Part shown: positions 19,546 through 27,778 of the stretch, piece by piece
How positions within the stretch are numbered: position 1 is the first letter of the stretch
Layout of the letters: every line of letters begins with the position of its first letter
Origin: a virus
DNA: 64,000 bases
Reading direction: 5' to 3' (one strand)
Virus record (IMG/VR): IMGVR_UViG_3300009170_000006
Span: 1 to 64,000 of that record
Notes under the pieces: model-generated
What the model saw: the letters and a program-made list of their open reading frames with translations, nothing else
What the model was told of the DNA's origin: nothing
Database searches by the model: none
Translations under genes and position numbers: made by a program

Positions 19546-21378
19546 TTATTTTTTTACTTCATATTGATCCCAATTTTCTTCTACAGGAGCTACTGTAGCT
19601 GTAGGGGCTATTGTTGCACTAGGTGCTGCAGCAGGTTTATCTTTAATAATTTTTATATTATCTTCTTTAGATGGGTTTCTTTTAATATATCTGTTTATAT
19701 TTTTATCAAGATAGAATAATTGACCAGGATACTTAGGATGTGCATATAAATCTTGATTAGCATCTTTATCAAAACCTACACTTTGCATTAAATCAGGACT
19801 ATCATCTTTTTGAGTTCTAGTTAATACTTGTTTTAAAACAGGAGCTTTTAGTGGAGCTACTGTTGGAGAATATTTTCTAGTAAAGTCTGCAGCATCTTCT
19901 AATTTTTCAGCTACTACAGGTGCATATTTTCTAATTTTTTCATTAGTCCATTTAGCAGCTTGTGTTACTTTTTCACCAACCATTTCAGGTAATATTTTTG
20001 ATGTTTCTTTTACAGATGTTTTACTTGCAGTTTTCAATGCTACAGGATCTATTTTAGAAATAAGTTTAGCTGGTTGTGTTTTTAATATGGGTTTTTTAAT
20101 AAGCAAATCTACAGCTTTATTAGCTGCTGTCTTATATGTTTTTTCAGCTATAGCAAAATTTCTTTCAGTAAGTTTTCTTCCTGAAGATTTTAAAAGTTCT
20201 TCAGCCATTTGTTTATTAAGTACTAATTTACTAGCTCCTTTTTTAAAACCTTCTGTTGCAACATGCCTAGCAGCATCTTGAGCAGCTTGTCTTGCAATCT
20301 CTGAAGCTATAGTTTTAACACCTATTCTTGAAGCTGATTTTACAACACCAGCTACTAAACCTGGACTTATTAAATCTGCAGCAAAAGTTAATGCAGGAGA
20401 TGCTTGTGGATAATTTCTTAAAATAGCTTCTGATGGCATTTCATATCTAGCTTTGTCACCAAACATTCCTGTACCTGCATACATTGCAGCTCTTTGTGGA
20501 AATTCTAATACACCTAAAGAAAAATCAGCAAGATCATTTAACACACCATTTTTTGTGTATTCCATATCAGCTTTATTAATTTGTAAAGGAGTATTATAAG
20601 AAGTTGCTGCAGTAAGTGATCCAGTTGGTGCAGGTTTATTAATTGCACCTATTTGAGCTTTCATTAAACCTCCACCATATCTAGATACACCCATATCTTC
20701 ATCAGATTGTTCTTCTTGACCTTGTGTATCTACTTGTAAAAGTTCTTCAGGATTCATACCAGAAGCCATTACATAAGGCATAGCTACTACAGGAATACCT
20801 TGAGGAAATCCTTTAGATGATTCTTGCACTAAAGCAAGTTTAGCTAACTTCATATTGTAGTTAGATATCATTAACTCTGCTGTGCTTCTATCAACATCTT
20901 CAGAATTAGGATCAGCTAATACTTGTCTAAATTTATTAATATCATACTTCTTAGCAATCTCAGCTGGAGTGTATCCAGACTTCTTTGGTACCATACCAAA
21001 TTGTGCAAGCATGATAGGATCTTTAATCTTCATCTTAGCTGTGTCACTAAAGATGAAAGAGTTATCAGGAAGGTTTAATGGAGTACCACCTTCACTATGT
21101 CTTTCACCACCAATTTTAAAATGAGCAGGAATACCATCAATGTTTACCATTGCAGTTTCACCTCTTTCAGCTTCTAAGTTTGCATCTTCTCTAGCTACAG
21201 GTTGTAAAGTATCTCTTACTTCTGTAGGTTGTTGAGATATTTTTCCAGCTTCTAAGTGGCCATTTTTTCTAAATTGGCTATTACCATTTGTACCTTTACC
21301 ATACAAACCAGCACTCATTTTCATTTCAAGTCCTGATAATGCTTTTGGTACTCTTTTAGTTATTCTAACTCTTGCCAT
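19546..21378 (-). CDS. conserved crAss-type virion protein with GG-KAQ motif
   Basis: A 610-aa protein. The N-terminal ~230 residues form a compact domain (EVRDTLQPVAREDANLEAER, then GERHSEGGTPLNLPDNSFIF, then YTPAEIAKKYDINKFRQ) that I recall as strongly conserved in Bacteroidetes phages, although its function is unknown. Next comes YGGGLMKAQIGA near residue 236, one of several Gly-Gly/KAQ motifs shared by neighbouring virion proteins. The C-terminal half is Ala/Lys-rich helices. It lies 9 bases after the 1,040-aa-scale gene upstream. Probable cargo or tail-internal protein. Confidence 0.65.
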   Translation of the reverse strand: MARVRITKRVPKALSGLEMKMSAGLYGKGTNGNSQFRKNGHLEAGKISQQPTEVRDTLQPVAREDANLEAERGETAMVNIDGIPAHFKIGGERHSEGGTPLNLPDNSFIFSDTAKMKIKDPIMLAQFGMVPKKSGYTPAEIAKKYDINKFRQVLADPNSEDVDRSTAELMISNYNMKLAKLALVQESSKGFPQGIPVVAMPYVMASGMNPEELLQVDTQGQEEQSDEDMGVSRYGGGLMKAQIGAINKPAPTGSLTAATSYNTPLQINKADMEYTKNGVLNDLADFSLGVLEFPQRAAMYAGTGMFGDKARYEMPSEAILRNYPQASPALTFAADLISPGLVAGVVKSASRIGVKTIASEIARQAAQDAARHVATEGFKKGASKLVLNKQMAEELLKSSGRKLTERNFAIAEKTYKTAANKAVDLLIKKPILKTQPAKLISKIDPVALKTASKTSVKETSKILPEMVGEKVTQAAKWTNEKIRKYAPVVAEKLEDAADFTRKYSPTVAPLKAPVLKQVLTRTQKDDSPDLMQSVGFDKDANQDLYAHPKYPGQLFYLDKNINRYIKRNPSKEDNIKIIKDKPAAAPSATIAPTATVAPVEENWDQYEVKK

Positions 21379-21387
21379 AATATTTAT

Positions 21388-24300
21388 TTAAATATATTCT
21401 ACATCATATCCTTGTGCTCTTAACTCAGCAATCTCATCTTCATTTAAATCTTCTTCATAAGATTCTTCTTCAGCTGCACCACCTGTTGCATAACCACCAT
21501 ATCTCATTGGTTGTTGTTGAGGTTCTTGACCACCTTGTAATTGTTGCATTACAGCTTGTATGATTTGTATTACTTGTTCTTGAGGTATACCCATTTCAAC
21601 TAATTGCTTAGCAACTTGTTCTGGTTGTGCACCTTGTTGTAACATAGTAGCAACACCTTGCATGATTTGTTCTTGTTGAGGTTGAGCTTGCATACCACCA
21701 TTTTGGAAAGATCCACCATAAGCACTATATCCCATATAACCAGGGAATTGTACTGGTACCATTGAGTTAGGTCTAAACATTCCAGAGTTAGGATCATAAT
21801 CACCTCTACTACCACCATATTGTGCATTAGCTGGAGTAGATACAAAAGCATTATCTGCTAATCTTAGTTCTCCTAATTTTTGTTCATTCTCAGCATTTTG
21901 ACCAGCCTCTAAAAAACCAGATGCAAGATTAGTTCCTGCAATCATAGCATTAGCCATTCCTTCCCCACTAAATCCTGGTCTTCCTTTTTGAGTAATAGTA
22001 GCTGTTTTATTTACACCATCCTTTTTCATCATGGTATTTTTTTGTTGTATACCTACTGACTCAGGTGTAGAAAAAGCTGGTTGAGGAGTTCCTTGATAAG
22101 AAATATTTGAAGGAGCTGCTCCTGGTGCATTACCTATTGGAGTAAAAGAACCTTGATTAGTCATAGGATTAGAACTTAATCCCATATTACCAGTAGCTGA
22201 ACTTAAGCCTATTGCATTACCAAAATTATCATAAGTACCATCAGCAGCATTTGTACTCATATGATCTTTACCATATTGAGCTTTTGATAATCCACCATAT
22301 TTTTTAGGTATTGTTTCACTATCCTTTAAAATTTGCTTAGGTATAAAACCTTGCATTGCATCTGTTGTTGGAGTATTATCAACTCTTGGTCCAACTAATG
22401 GAAGAGCAGCTTGTTCTTCAAATGAAGGTTGAGTAGTATTATTCTTTAAATCTACTTGAATAGGATCTTGTTTATTTTCAGTAAAAGGAGCTTGATCTTT
22501 ATAACCAAAAGTCATTTTAGTTTTACTCCAAGGACCAAAGTGTCTATGACTAAATTCTTTAAGATTAGTTGAAGGATTATCTGCAAGTTGTTGCATCATT
22601 CCTACATCTTTTTTAGAAATTTTATTATAAGGACTATAGTTCATAGGAATATAATTCATTCCTCTTGTTCCTTGAGAACCAAAGTATTTATTATACTGAG
22701 CTTGATTTTCTTTAGCCTTTCTTTGTTCATCCATCCACTCCCATTCTTCTGCTGACATGTTTCTTTGACCAGTTTGAATTCCATCAGCAGCATAAGAAAC
22801 AGAAGTTTTAGTATATGGATTAGCAGTAGCTCCTAAATAATTCATAGACTGTCCAAAATTACTAAAGTCATTTTTTAAATTAGATTGTGTATCATCTATT
22901 CTTTGTTGATACATGCTCTGCATTGCTTGATTCTGTTTATTAAACTGAGGTTCTTGATTATAACCACCAGCATAACCACCCATTTGTTTAATAACATCAG
23001 AAACAACATCTTGTTCTTCATTCATTAAAGCATTCATAGTATTAGCTTGAATACCTTTTTTAAAAGCATTAGTAATACCTTGACCATAATTATCAGAATT
23101 ACCACCTTGAGTTACAGTATCTCCACCGTAAGCTTTCTTCATCTTCTTTGAAGCAGCCTTAATAAGGTTCAACAAATTATATTTTCCTCCATCTTCAAAA
23201 GTAGGATAAGACATGTTATTGCTAGGATCAATTACTCCTCCTTCTTCTTTAAAAGGATATGTAGCATTATGGGCATAATCAGAATATAGGTCATAACCTT
23301 TTTGAATTATGTTACCTTTATTAAAAGCTTCAGCCTCTTTTCTTGATTTTTTAGTATCAAGTGCATTTCCTACAATTACTTTATCTCCTTTAAATATGGT
23401 TTTAAGATTAGGATTTCCTGGAAAAACATGACTAGAATCAGGCCCTATTACTTTAGTTTCAGGATTCATATACTGATTTATATCACTATTTGGATCAAAT
23501 GTATCAAATGCAGAAGAACCTATATCTACCCTTGATCCAACAGTTATAGGTTTTTTACCAAATCTATTTGCTAATCTTATTTGTTCTTCAGCTGCAAATT
23601 TTTCATCAGGAGTTAAATCTTTTCCTCTTGTATTAAAAAATTTATTAATATTTGGACCTTCAGGAGAATAAGGAGTTTTAGGATTAATAAATTCACCAGC
23701 TGTTTGGTATTGTTTTATACCACCATTTTTCATAGGTACATTGAATGATCCATAGTTAGTAGGAGAAGCTGTGTTACCACCCATATCCATATACCCACCG
23801 TATTCTTTATAACTAGTATTCTTAAAATAAGGATTAGCTTTATTTTCAAATTTATTTAAATTTTGTGGTTCATTTTTTTGCATATAAGGAATACTTGCTC
23901 CACTAAGGTTTTCCTTTTTATATATTAAGTTTTTATTATATTCTTTATTTGGGTTAAAAATAGTATTAAAAGGAACATCTTCAAAACCTTCATTTACTGT
24001 AGGATATACTTTATTTAAAGAATCTATTTTACTAACAATATCATATTTAGGATTTCTATAAAGACTATCAATTTGTGCTTTATAAGCAGTATTAGCATTC
24101 TCATCATCTTGACCTCTTGTTGAATAATGATCTATTCTACCAAAAGCTTGATCTGCAGCAGCAACTTGTTGAGGAGTAAGTGTTACTTGACTTCCTTGTT
24201 TATCACCTTGATATTTTTGTAAACCTCCACCATATGCATAAGGTCTAGTAGGTCCACCATAATAAGGTGTTCCACCTTCAGCAGCATAATAAGGATTACC

Positions 24301-24495
24301 CATAGGTACATTTACTGAGTCATTGTAATGAGATCCATAACTAAAAAACTCATTAGCAGTAGGTTGACCATTATGAGGTGCACCACTTAAGCCACCAAGT
24401 TTCATTTGTTGAGCATTAGCCCAATCTTCTTGTGTAGGGTACATGTCATAGAACTCTTGTTCAGACATACCATTTAACATTTCTTCTTTAGTCAT
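21388..24495 (-). CDS. Gly/Gln/Asn-rich virion protein with repeated Gly-Gly motifs
   Basis: A 1,035-aa protein of low-complexity, disorder-prone composition (Asn, Gln, Gly, Tyr, Met). It holds at least ten aromatic/Met-GG motifs: MKLGGLSG, YAYGGGLQKYQG, EYGGYMDMGG, NGGIKQYQTAG, KQMGGYAGG, KYGGLSKAQYG, QYGGSRGD, AYGGSFQNGG, RYGGYATGG. The C-terminus is acidic (YEEDLNEDEIAELRAQGYDV). I chose the ATG at 24495. A possible TTG start five codons upstream lies inside the promoter box, so it is unlikely. Probable cargo protein of the crAss tail/virion interior; function unknown. Confidence 0.65.
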   Translation of the reverse strand: MTKEEMLNGMSEQEFYDMYPTQEDWANAQQMKLGGLSGAPHNGQPTANEFFSYGSHYNDSVNVPMGNPYYAAEGGTPYYGGPTRPYAYGGGLQKYQGDKQGSQVTLTPQQVAAADQAFGRIDHYSTRGQDDENANTAYKAQIDSLYRNPKYDIVSKIDSLNKVYPTVNEGFEDVPFNTIFNPNKEYNKNLIYKKENLSGASIPYMQKNEPQNLNKFENKANPYFKNTSYKEYGGYMDMGGNTASPTNYGSFNVPMKNGGIKQYQTAGEFINPKTPYSPEGPNINKFFNTRGKDLTPDEKFAAEEQIRLANRFGKKPITVGSRVDIGSSAFDTFDPNSDINQYMNPETKVIGPDSSHVFPGNPNLKTIFKGDKVIVGNALDTKKSRKEAEAFNKGNIIQKGYDLYSDYAHNATYPFKEEGGVIDPSNNMSYPTFEDGGKYNLLNLIKAASKKMKKAYGGDTVTQGGNSDNYGQGITNAFKKGIQANTMNALMNEEQDVVSDVIKQMGGYAGGYNQEPQFNKQNQAMQSMYQQRIDDTQSNLKNDFSNFGQSMNYLGATANPYTKTSVSYAADGIQTGQRNMSAEEWEWMDEQRKAKENQAQYNKYFGSQGTRGMNYIPMNYSPYNKISKKDVGMMQQLADNPSTNLKEFSHRHFGPWSKTKMTFGYKDQAPFTENKQDPIQVDLKNNTTQPSFEEQAALPLVGPRVDNTPTTDAMQGFIPKQILKDSETIPKKYGGLSKAQYGKDHMSTNAADGTYDNFGNAIGLSSATGNMGLSSNPMTNQGSFTPIGNAPGAAPSNISYQGTPQPAFSTPESVGIQQKNTMMKKDGVNKTATITQKGRPGFSGEGMANAMIAGTNLASGFLEAGQNAENEQKLGELRLADNAFVSTPANAQYGGSRGDYDPNSGMFRPNSMVPVQFPGYMGYSAYGGSFQNGGMQAQPQQEQIMQGVATMLQQGAQPEQVAKQLVEMGIPQEQVIQIIQAVMQQLQGGQEPQQQPMRYGGYATGGAAEEESYEEDLNEDEIAELRAQGYDVEYI

Positions 24496-24499
24496 AATA

Positions 24500-24513
24500 C
24501 AAATATACAAAAA
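24500..24513 (-). promoter_or_regulatory. promoter box almost touching the start codon
   Basis: The minus strand reads TTTTTGTATATTTG, an exact TAnnTTTG -7 box. Only TATT separates it from the ATG at 24495, so a transcript from here would have almost no leader. It lies between the homing endonuclease gene and the next virion gene. Confidence 0.55.
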
Positions 24514-24518
24514 TTAAA

Positions 24519-25133
24519 TCAAATTATTATGTTTTTCCAAGATTTATTAGCTTTGATACTCTTATAAATATGCTTAGAAATGTTATATGTTTTTATAATA
24601 ATATCTTTAGGTATATTATTATAAATATCAATTTTTATTAATCTAGCTATTTTATTAGTAATAGTAGATTGAGGATGATTTTCCCCTGTATTTTTATCTT
24701 TAACCATTTTAGCAAATACAGGATCAGACCATTTATGTGTTATATATTTACTTCTATTTAAAGATTGAATTAATCTTTGATTAGGGTCTTTAAATCTTTT
24801 TTTATGAGATTTTGACATTTTATTTTTAGTTTTTTCAGAACACTTCCTACCCAAAACACCAATTGCTGTAGTTAAAATATTATAATCATATTTTTGAGTA
24901 TCTAAAAACCATTGTTCAAGTTTAAATTTATATTCTATAGGGCAAGTTGCTAATATAGTAAATACAAAAAATTTTTCACCATTTTTATTATAAGCTCTTT
25001 GTAAATGTATATTAGCATGTTTATTAGTTCTAAGTTTATAAAGATGTGTCATTTTTCTTTGATTAAAAGAATTAGTACTTCCAATATAACATTTGTTATT
25101 TATTATATTTGTTATTTTATAAATTACTGCCAT
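24519..25133 (-). CDS. GIY-YIG homing endonuclease
   Basis: This 204-aa protein starts AVIYKITNIINNKCYIGST, a GIY-YIG nuclease fold (IY at 4-5, YIG at 16-18). R26, H30 and E73 (KLEQWFL) are placed as catalytic residues. Residues ~98-116 (CSEKTKNKMSKSHKKRF) resemble a NUMOD3 DNA-binding module. The C-terminus (IARLIKIDIYNNIPKDIIIK onward) looks like a helix-turn-helix of the kind seen in homing enzymes. It is a free-standing gene between two virion genes, 2 bases after the previous stop, with no sign that it interrupts a coding sequence. Homing enzymes of this kind cut alleles lacking them and spread by repair. Composition is even more AT/Lys-rich than neighbours. Confidence 0.88.
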   Translation of the reverse strand: MAVIYKITNIINNKCYIGSTNSFNQRKMTHLYKLRTNKHANIHLQRAYNKNGEKFFVFTILATCPIEYKFKLEQWFLDTQKYDYNILTTAIGVLGRKCSEKTKNKMSKSHKKRFKDPNQRLIQSLNRSKYITHKWSDPVFAKMVKDKNTGENHPQSTITNKIARLIKIDIYNNIPKDIIIKTYNISKHIYKSIKANKSWKNIII

Positions 25134-25135
25134 AT

Positions 25136-27778
25136 TTAATCTAATAAATTATCAAGCCATCCGCCATCTTTATACTTTAATCCTGGCTTAAATCTTCTCT
25201 TACCAGCAGGTCCAAATAAAGTTTCATTTCTTAGCATTATATCATTAACACTAGATTGAATATTTTTAGATGTATACTTCTTTAATCCTTTCTGACCACC
25301 TCTTTTAAATTCATTATCTAACCAACCTCCAAGTTTTTCTTGTTGTAAAGCTGCTGCTCCTAAACCTATTGGTACAACTGCTGGTATTTTATTTAGTAAA
25401 GTTGATAAAGTTTTATGTGCTTCAGGAGTATTCTGCATAAAAGACATAACTCTATCTTTATTTCCTGTTTTGTCAATAAAAGCTTTTAAATGTTCAGGAG
25501 TTACAGTTTCTTGAATATCATTTATAACTCCTTCATTTTTTAAATTTCTTTTTAACTCTCTTAGATGAGCTAAAGGTTCTCTTCCTGATTCACTATTAAA
25601 AAAATATTCAGCACTTCTTAAGTCATGTTTATTACCTTTAAACATATTTGCAAGTTCTTCTGGGGATTTTTGTAAAGCTTGTTCTTTAAAAAAAGTAGAT
25701 ACTTTATTTGTAGTATGAGGTAATAATTTATCTACAGCTTCCATATCAATATCTGTTGGTGCATTATAAGGATTTTTTAAACTAGGATATACCTTACCTT
25801 TTTTCTTTAAATAATATTGTATAGCATGTCCTAACTCATGATCAATAACTGTTTCAGGTACTGCAAATGGAGCTTTTGTAGATCTATATAATTTTAATTC
25901 TTCTGGATTTATATTTATAGCTCCTTGCCCTACTGGATAAAAAGAATTACCAAGTTCATTTGATCCTGCTTTTTTTATATCATTTAAATATTTTAAAAAG
26001 TCATCTGTATCATCAATACCTAAATTTTTTAATCTAGTAAGGCCTTCTGGAGTAGTCATTTCTTTTACAGCATTTTTATACTGAGCAGGAAGTTTTTTTA
26101 ACTCTGAATAATTATTTATTTTATATTTTAAATTTTTAGGTATTTGTTTTAACTCAGATACTATACCTTTTCCTAAAGCTTTAGTTTCTTCAAAAAAACC
26201 ATTAGGAGATCCTGGTAATTCTACAGGAACTTCTGGATAACCTTTTAACCAATGAGGGTCACTATTATACATTTTTACATCTGCTCCTGGTACATTAGTT
26301 ACAGTAGCTCCAGTTTTAGGATCTATAACTCTATGAGCATAATGTCTTCCTTTAATAGGAAAACCTGTTACTGGATTTAATTCTCCTCTTTTAAAAGTAG
26401 GAAGATCAGTTTTAAATATAACACCTCCTTCATCAGGAAGATAATTTAAATCAGCATATCCTTTTTGAAAAGAAGGAAAAGCAGTAGGTCTACTCATTGC
26501 TCTTTCTTGCAAGGTGGCTCCTTTTGGAACATCAGGTGTTTGACTTCTTAAAATACCTGTTTTTTTAAAATCTTCAGCAGCATCTAAACCTGCTACTCTA
26601 TAAGAGCTGTTTGGATTTTTTAATTTTTCTGCCCAAGGGTTTATTTTATAAGTATTTTTAACAGCAGGTGTTACAGCAGGTAATGCTGTTAAAGCATCAA
26701 AAGCTGCAGCTGAATAATCACCTTTAGCAACATCTGGTCCTACATTAGCTAATCCTTTTATAGCACCAATAGCCATACCTTCCGGTGTAAAATATTGTGC
26801 AGTATTAAACATAGGATGCTCTAAAGTTTTTTTCATACTATCTTTTACATAGTCTTGATAATGTTCTTTAGTAGCTTGTTTTCTAGAAGCAGTTTCAGCT
26901 TTTGCATTTGCTTCTTTAGCATCAAGATAAGCAGTTCTTTCTTGAGCAGTCATTTCTCCCCAAGGTTTTTGACCTCCTACTTGCATAGTATCTAACCAAC
27001 CTCCTGTTGCCATATGAGTATCAGTCTTAGTATGTATTCCACCAAAAGGATACATATCAGAAGATCCTCCATAAGCAAAATCTCCATGTTCACCTAAATC
27101 TGCTTGTGGAAATATATTTCTTCCTCCATACTTAGGAACTTCTCCATGTCTTAAATCCCAAGTAAAACCTGAATTATCTTTAGCTCCTAATAAAGCTTGT
27201 ACAGCATCTGTACCTCTACCAGTTTTAGAAGCAACATTAGCAGCTCTTGATAAAGATTTATTTCTAGGTAAAGTATTTCTTAATATTTTATCTATTCCTG
27301 AATATTTTATAAGATGTATTCCTGGTTCTGTTACTTTAGATATTTTTCCTAAAAGAGGAATAGCACCAAAAGCTTCTAATGCTGTTTCTTTACTAAGTCC
27401 TGTATTTTTATAAGCTCTATATACATCATCCCAAGATGATATACCTGTAGGATCTATAATTTCTCCAACATTTTCTAACCATGAATCATTGTCTTCTACT
27501 TGTCTACCTTTTTGAGCCATAGGATACTCTGTAACATACTCTCCTGGAAAAGTATAGTCCATACCTGGATACATCATTTGAGAGTAACCTGTGTCATCTA
27601 TACCTTGTACTGGATAGTTTACACCTTGCATAGTAATCTGGTTACTAGGAATCTTAGTTACCTGACCCGGATATTTCCATTGGCCAAGATTACTATATAC
27701 CACATCATGTTTATAAGGATTAGTTTTTCCTTTAGGTTTTATGATGTACTCATTTCTAGGTATCTTGTTTTGCTTCAT
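25136..27778 (-). CDS. virion cargo protein with HELGH metalloprotease motif
   Basis: An 880-aa protein. The N-terminus has a Pro/Tyr-rich domain (GQWKYPGQVTKIPSNQITMQ, then DTGYSQMMYPGMDYTFPG) that I recall from other Bacteroidetes-phage large proteins. Residues ~644-655 read VIDHELGHAIQYYL, a canonical HExxH zinc protease signature in a helical setting. GGWLD occurs three times (ATGGWLD near residue 260; KLGGWLD and DGGWLD near the C-terminus). The start overlaps the stop of the muzzle-like gene as TAATG. Probable cargo; the motif suggests that it cuts virion or host-envelope proteins, unproven. Confidence 0.7.
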   Translation of the reverse strand: MKQNKIPRNEYIIKPKGKTNPYKHDVVYSNLGQWKYPGQVTKIPSNQITMQGVNYPVQGIDDTGYSQMMYPGMDYTFPGEYVTEYPMAQKGRQVEDNDSWLENVGEIIDPTGISSWDDVYRAYKNTGLSKETALEAFGAIPLLGKISKVTEPGIHLIKYSGIDKILRNTLPRNKSLSRAANVASKTGRGTDAVQALLGAKDNSGFTWDLRHGEVPKYGGRNIFPQADLGEHGDFAYGGSSDMYPFGGIHTKTDTHMATGGWLDTMQVGGQKPWGEMTAQERTAYLDAKEANAKAETASRKQATKEHYQDYVKDSMKKTLEHPMFNTAQYFTPEGMAIGAIKGLANVGPDVAKGDYSAAAFDALTALPAVTPAVKNTYKINPWAEKLKNPNSSYRVAGLDAAEDFKKTGILRSQTPDVPKGATLQERAMSRPTAFPSFQKGYADLNYLPDEGGVIFKTDLPTFKRGELNPVTGFPIKGRHYAHRVIDPKTGATVTNVPGADVKMYNSDPHWLKGYPEVPVELPGSPNGFFEETKALGKGIVSELKQIPKNLKYKINNYSELKKLPAQYKNAVKEMTTPEGLTRLKNLGIDDTDDFLKYLNDIKKAGSNELGNSFYPVGQGAININPEELKLYRSTKAPFAVPETVIDHELGHAIQYYLKKKGKVYPSLKNPYNAPTDIDMEAVDKLLPHTTNKVSTFFKEQALQKSPEELANMFKGNKHDLRSAEYFFNSESGREPLAHLRELKRNLKNEGVINDIQETVTPEHLKAFIDKTGNKDRVMSFMQNTPEAHKTLSTLLNKIPAVVPIGLGAAALQQEKLGGWLDNEFKRGGQKGLKKYTSKNIQSSVNDIMLRNETLFGPAGKRRFKPGLKYKDGGWLDNLLD

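Noticed and set aside
24496-24510. TTG start at 24510 for the 1,035-aa gene
   Set aside because: It lies within the promoter box, and an ATG follows five codons later.
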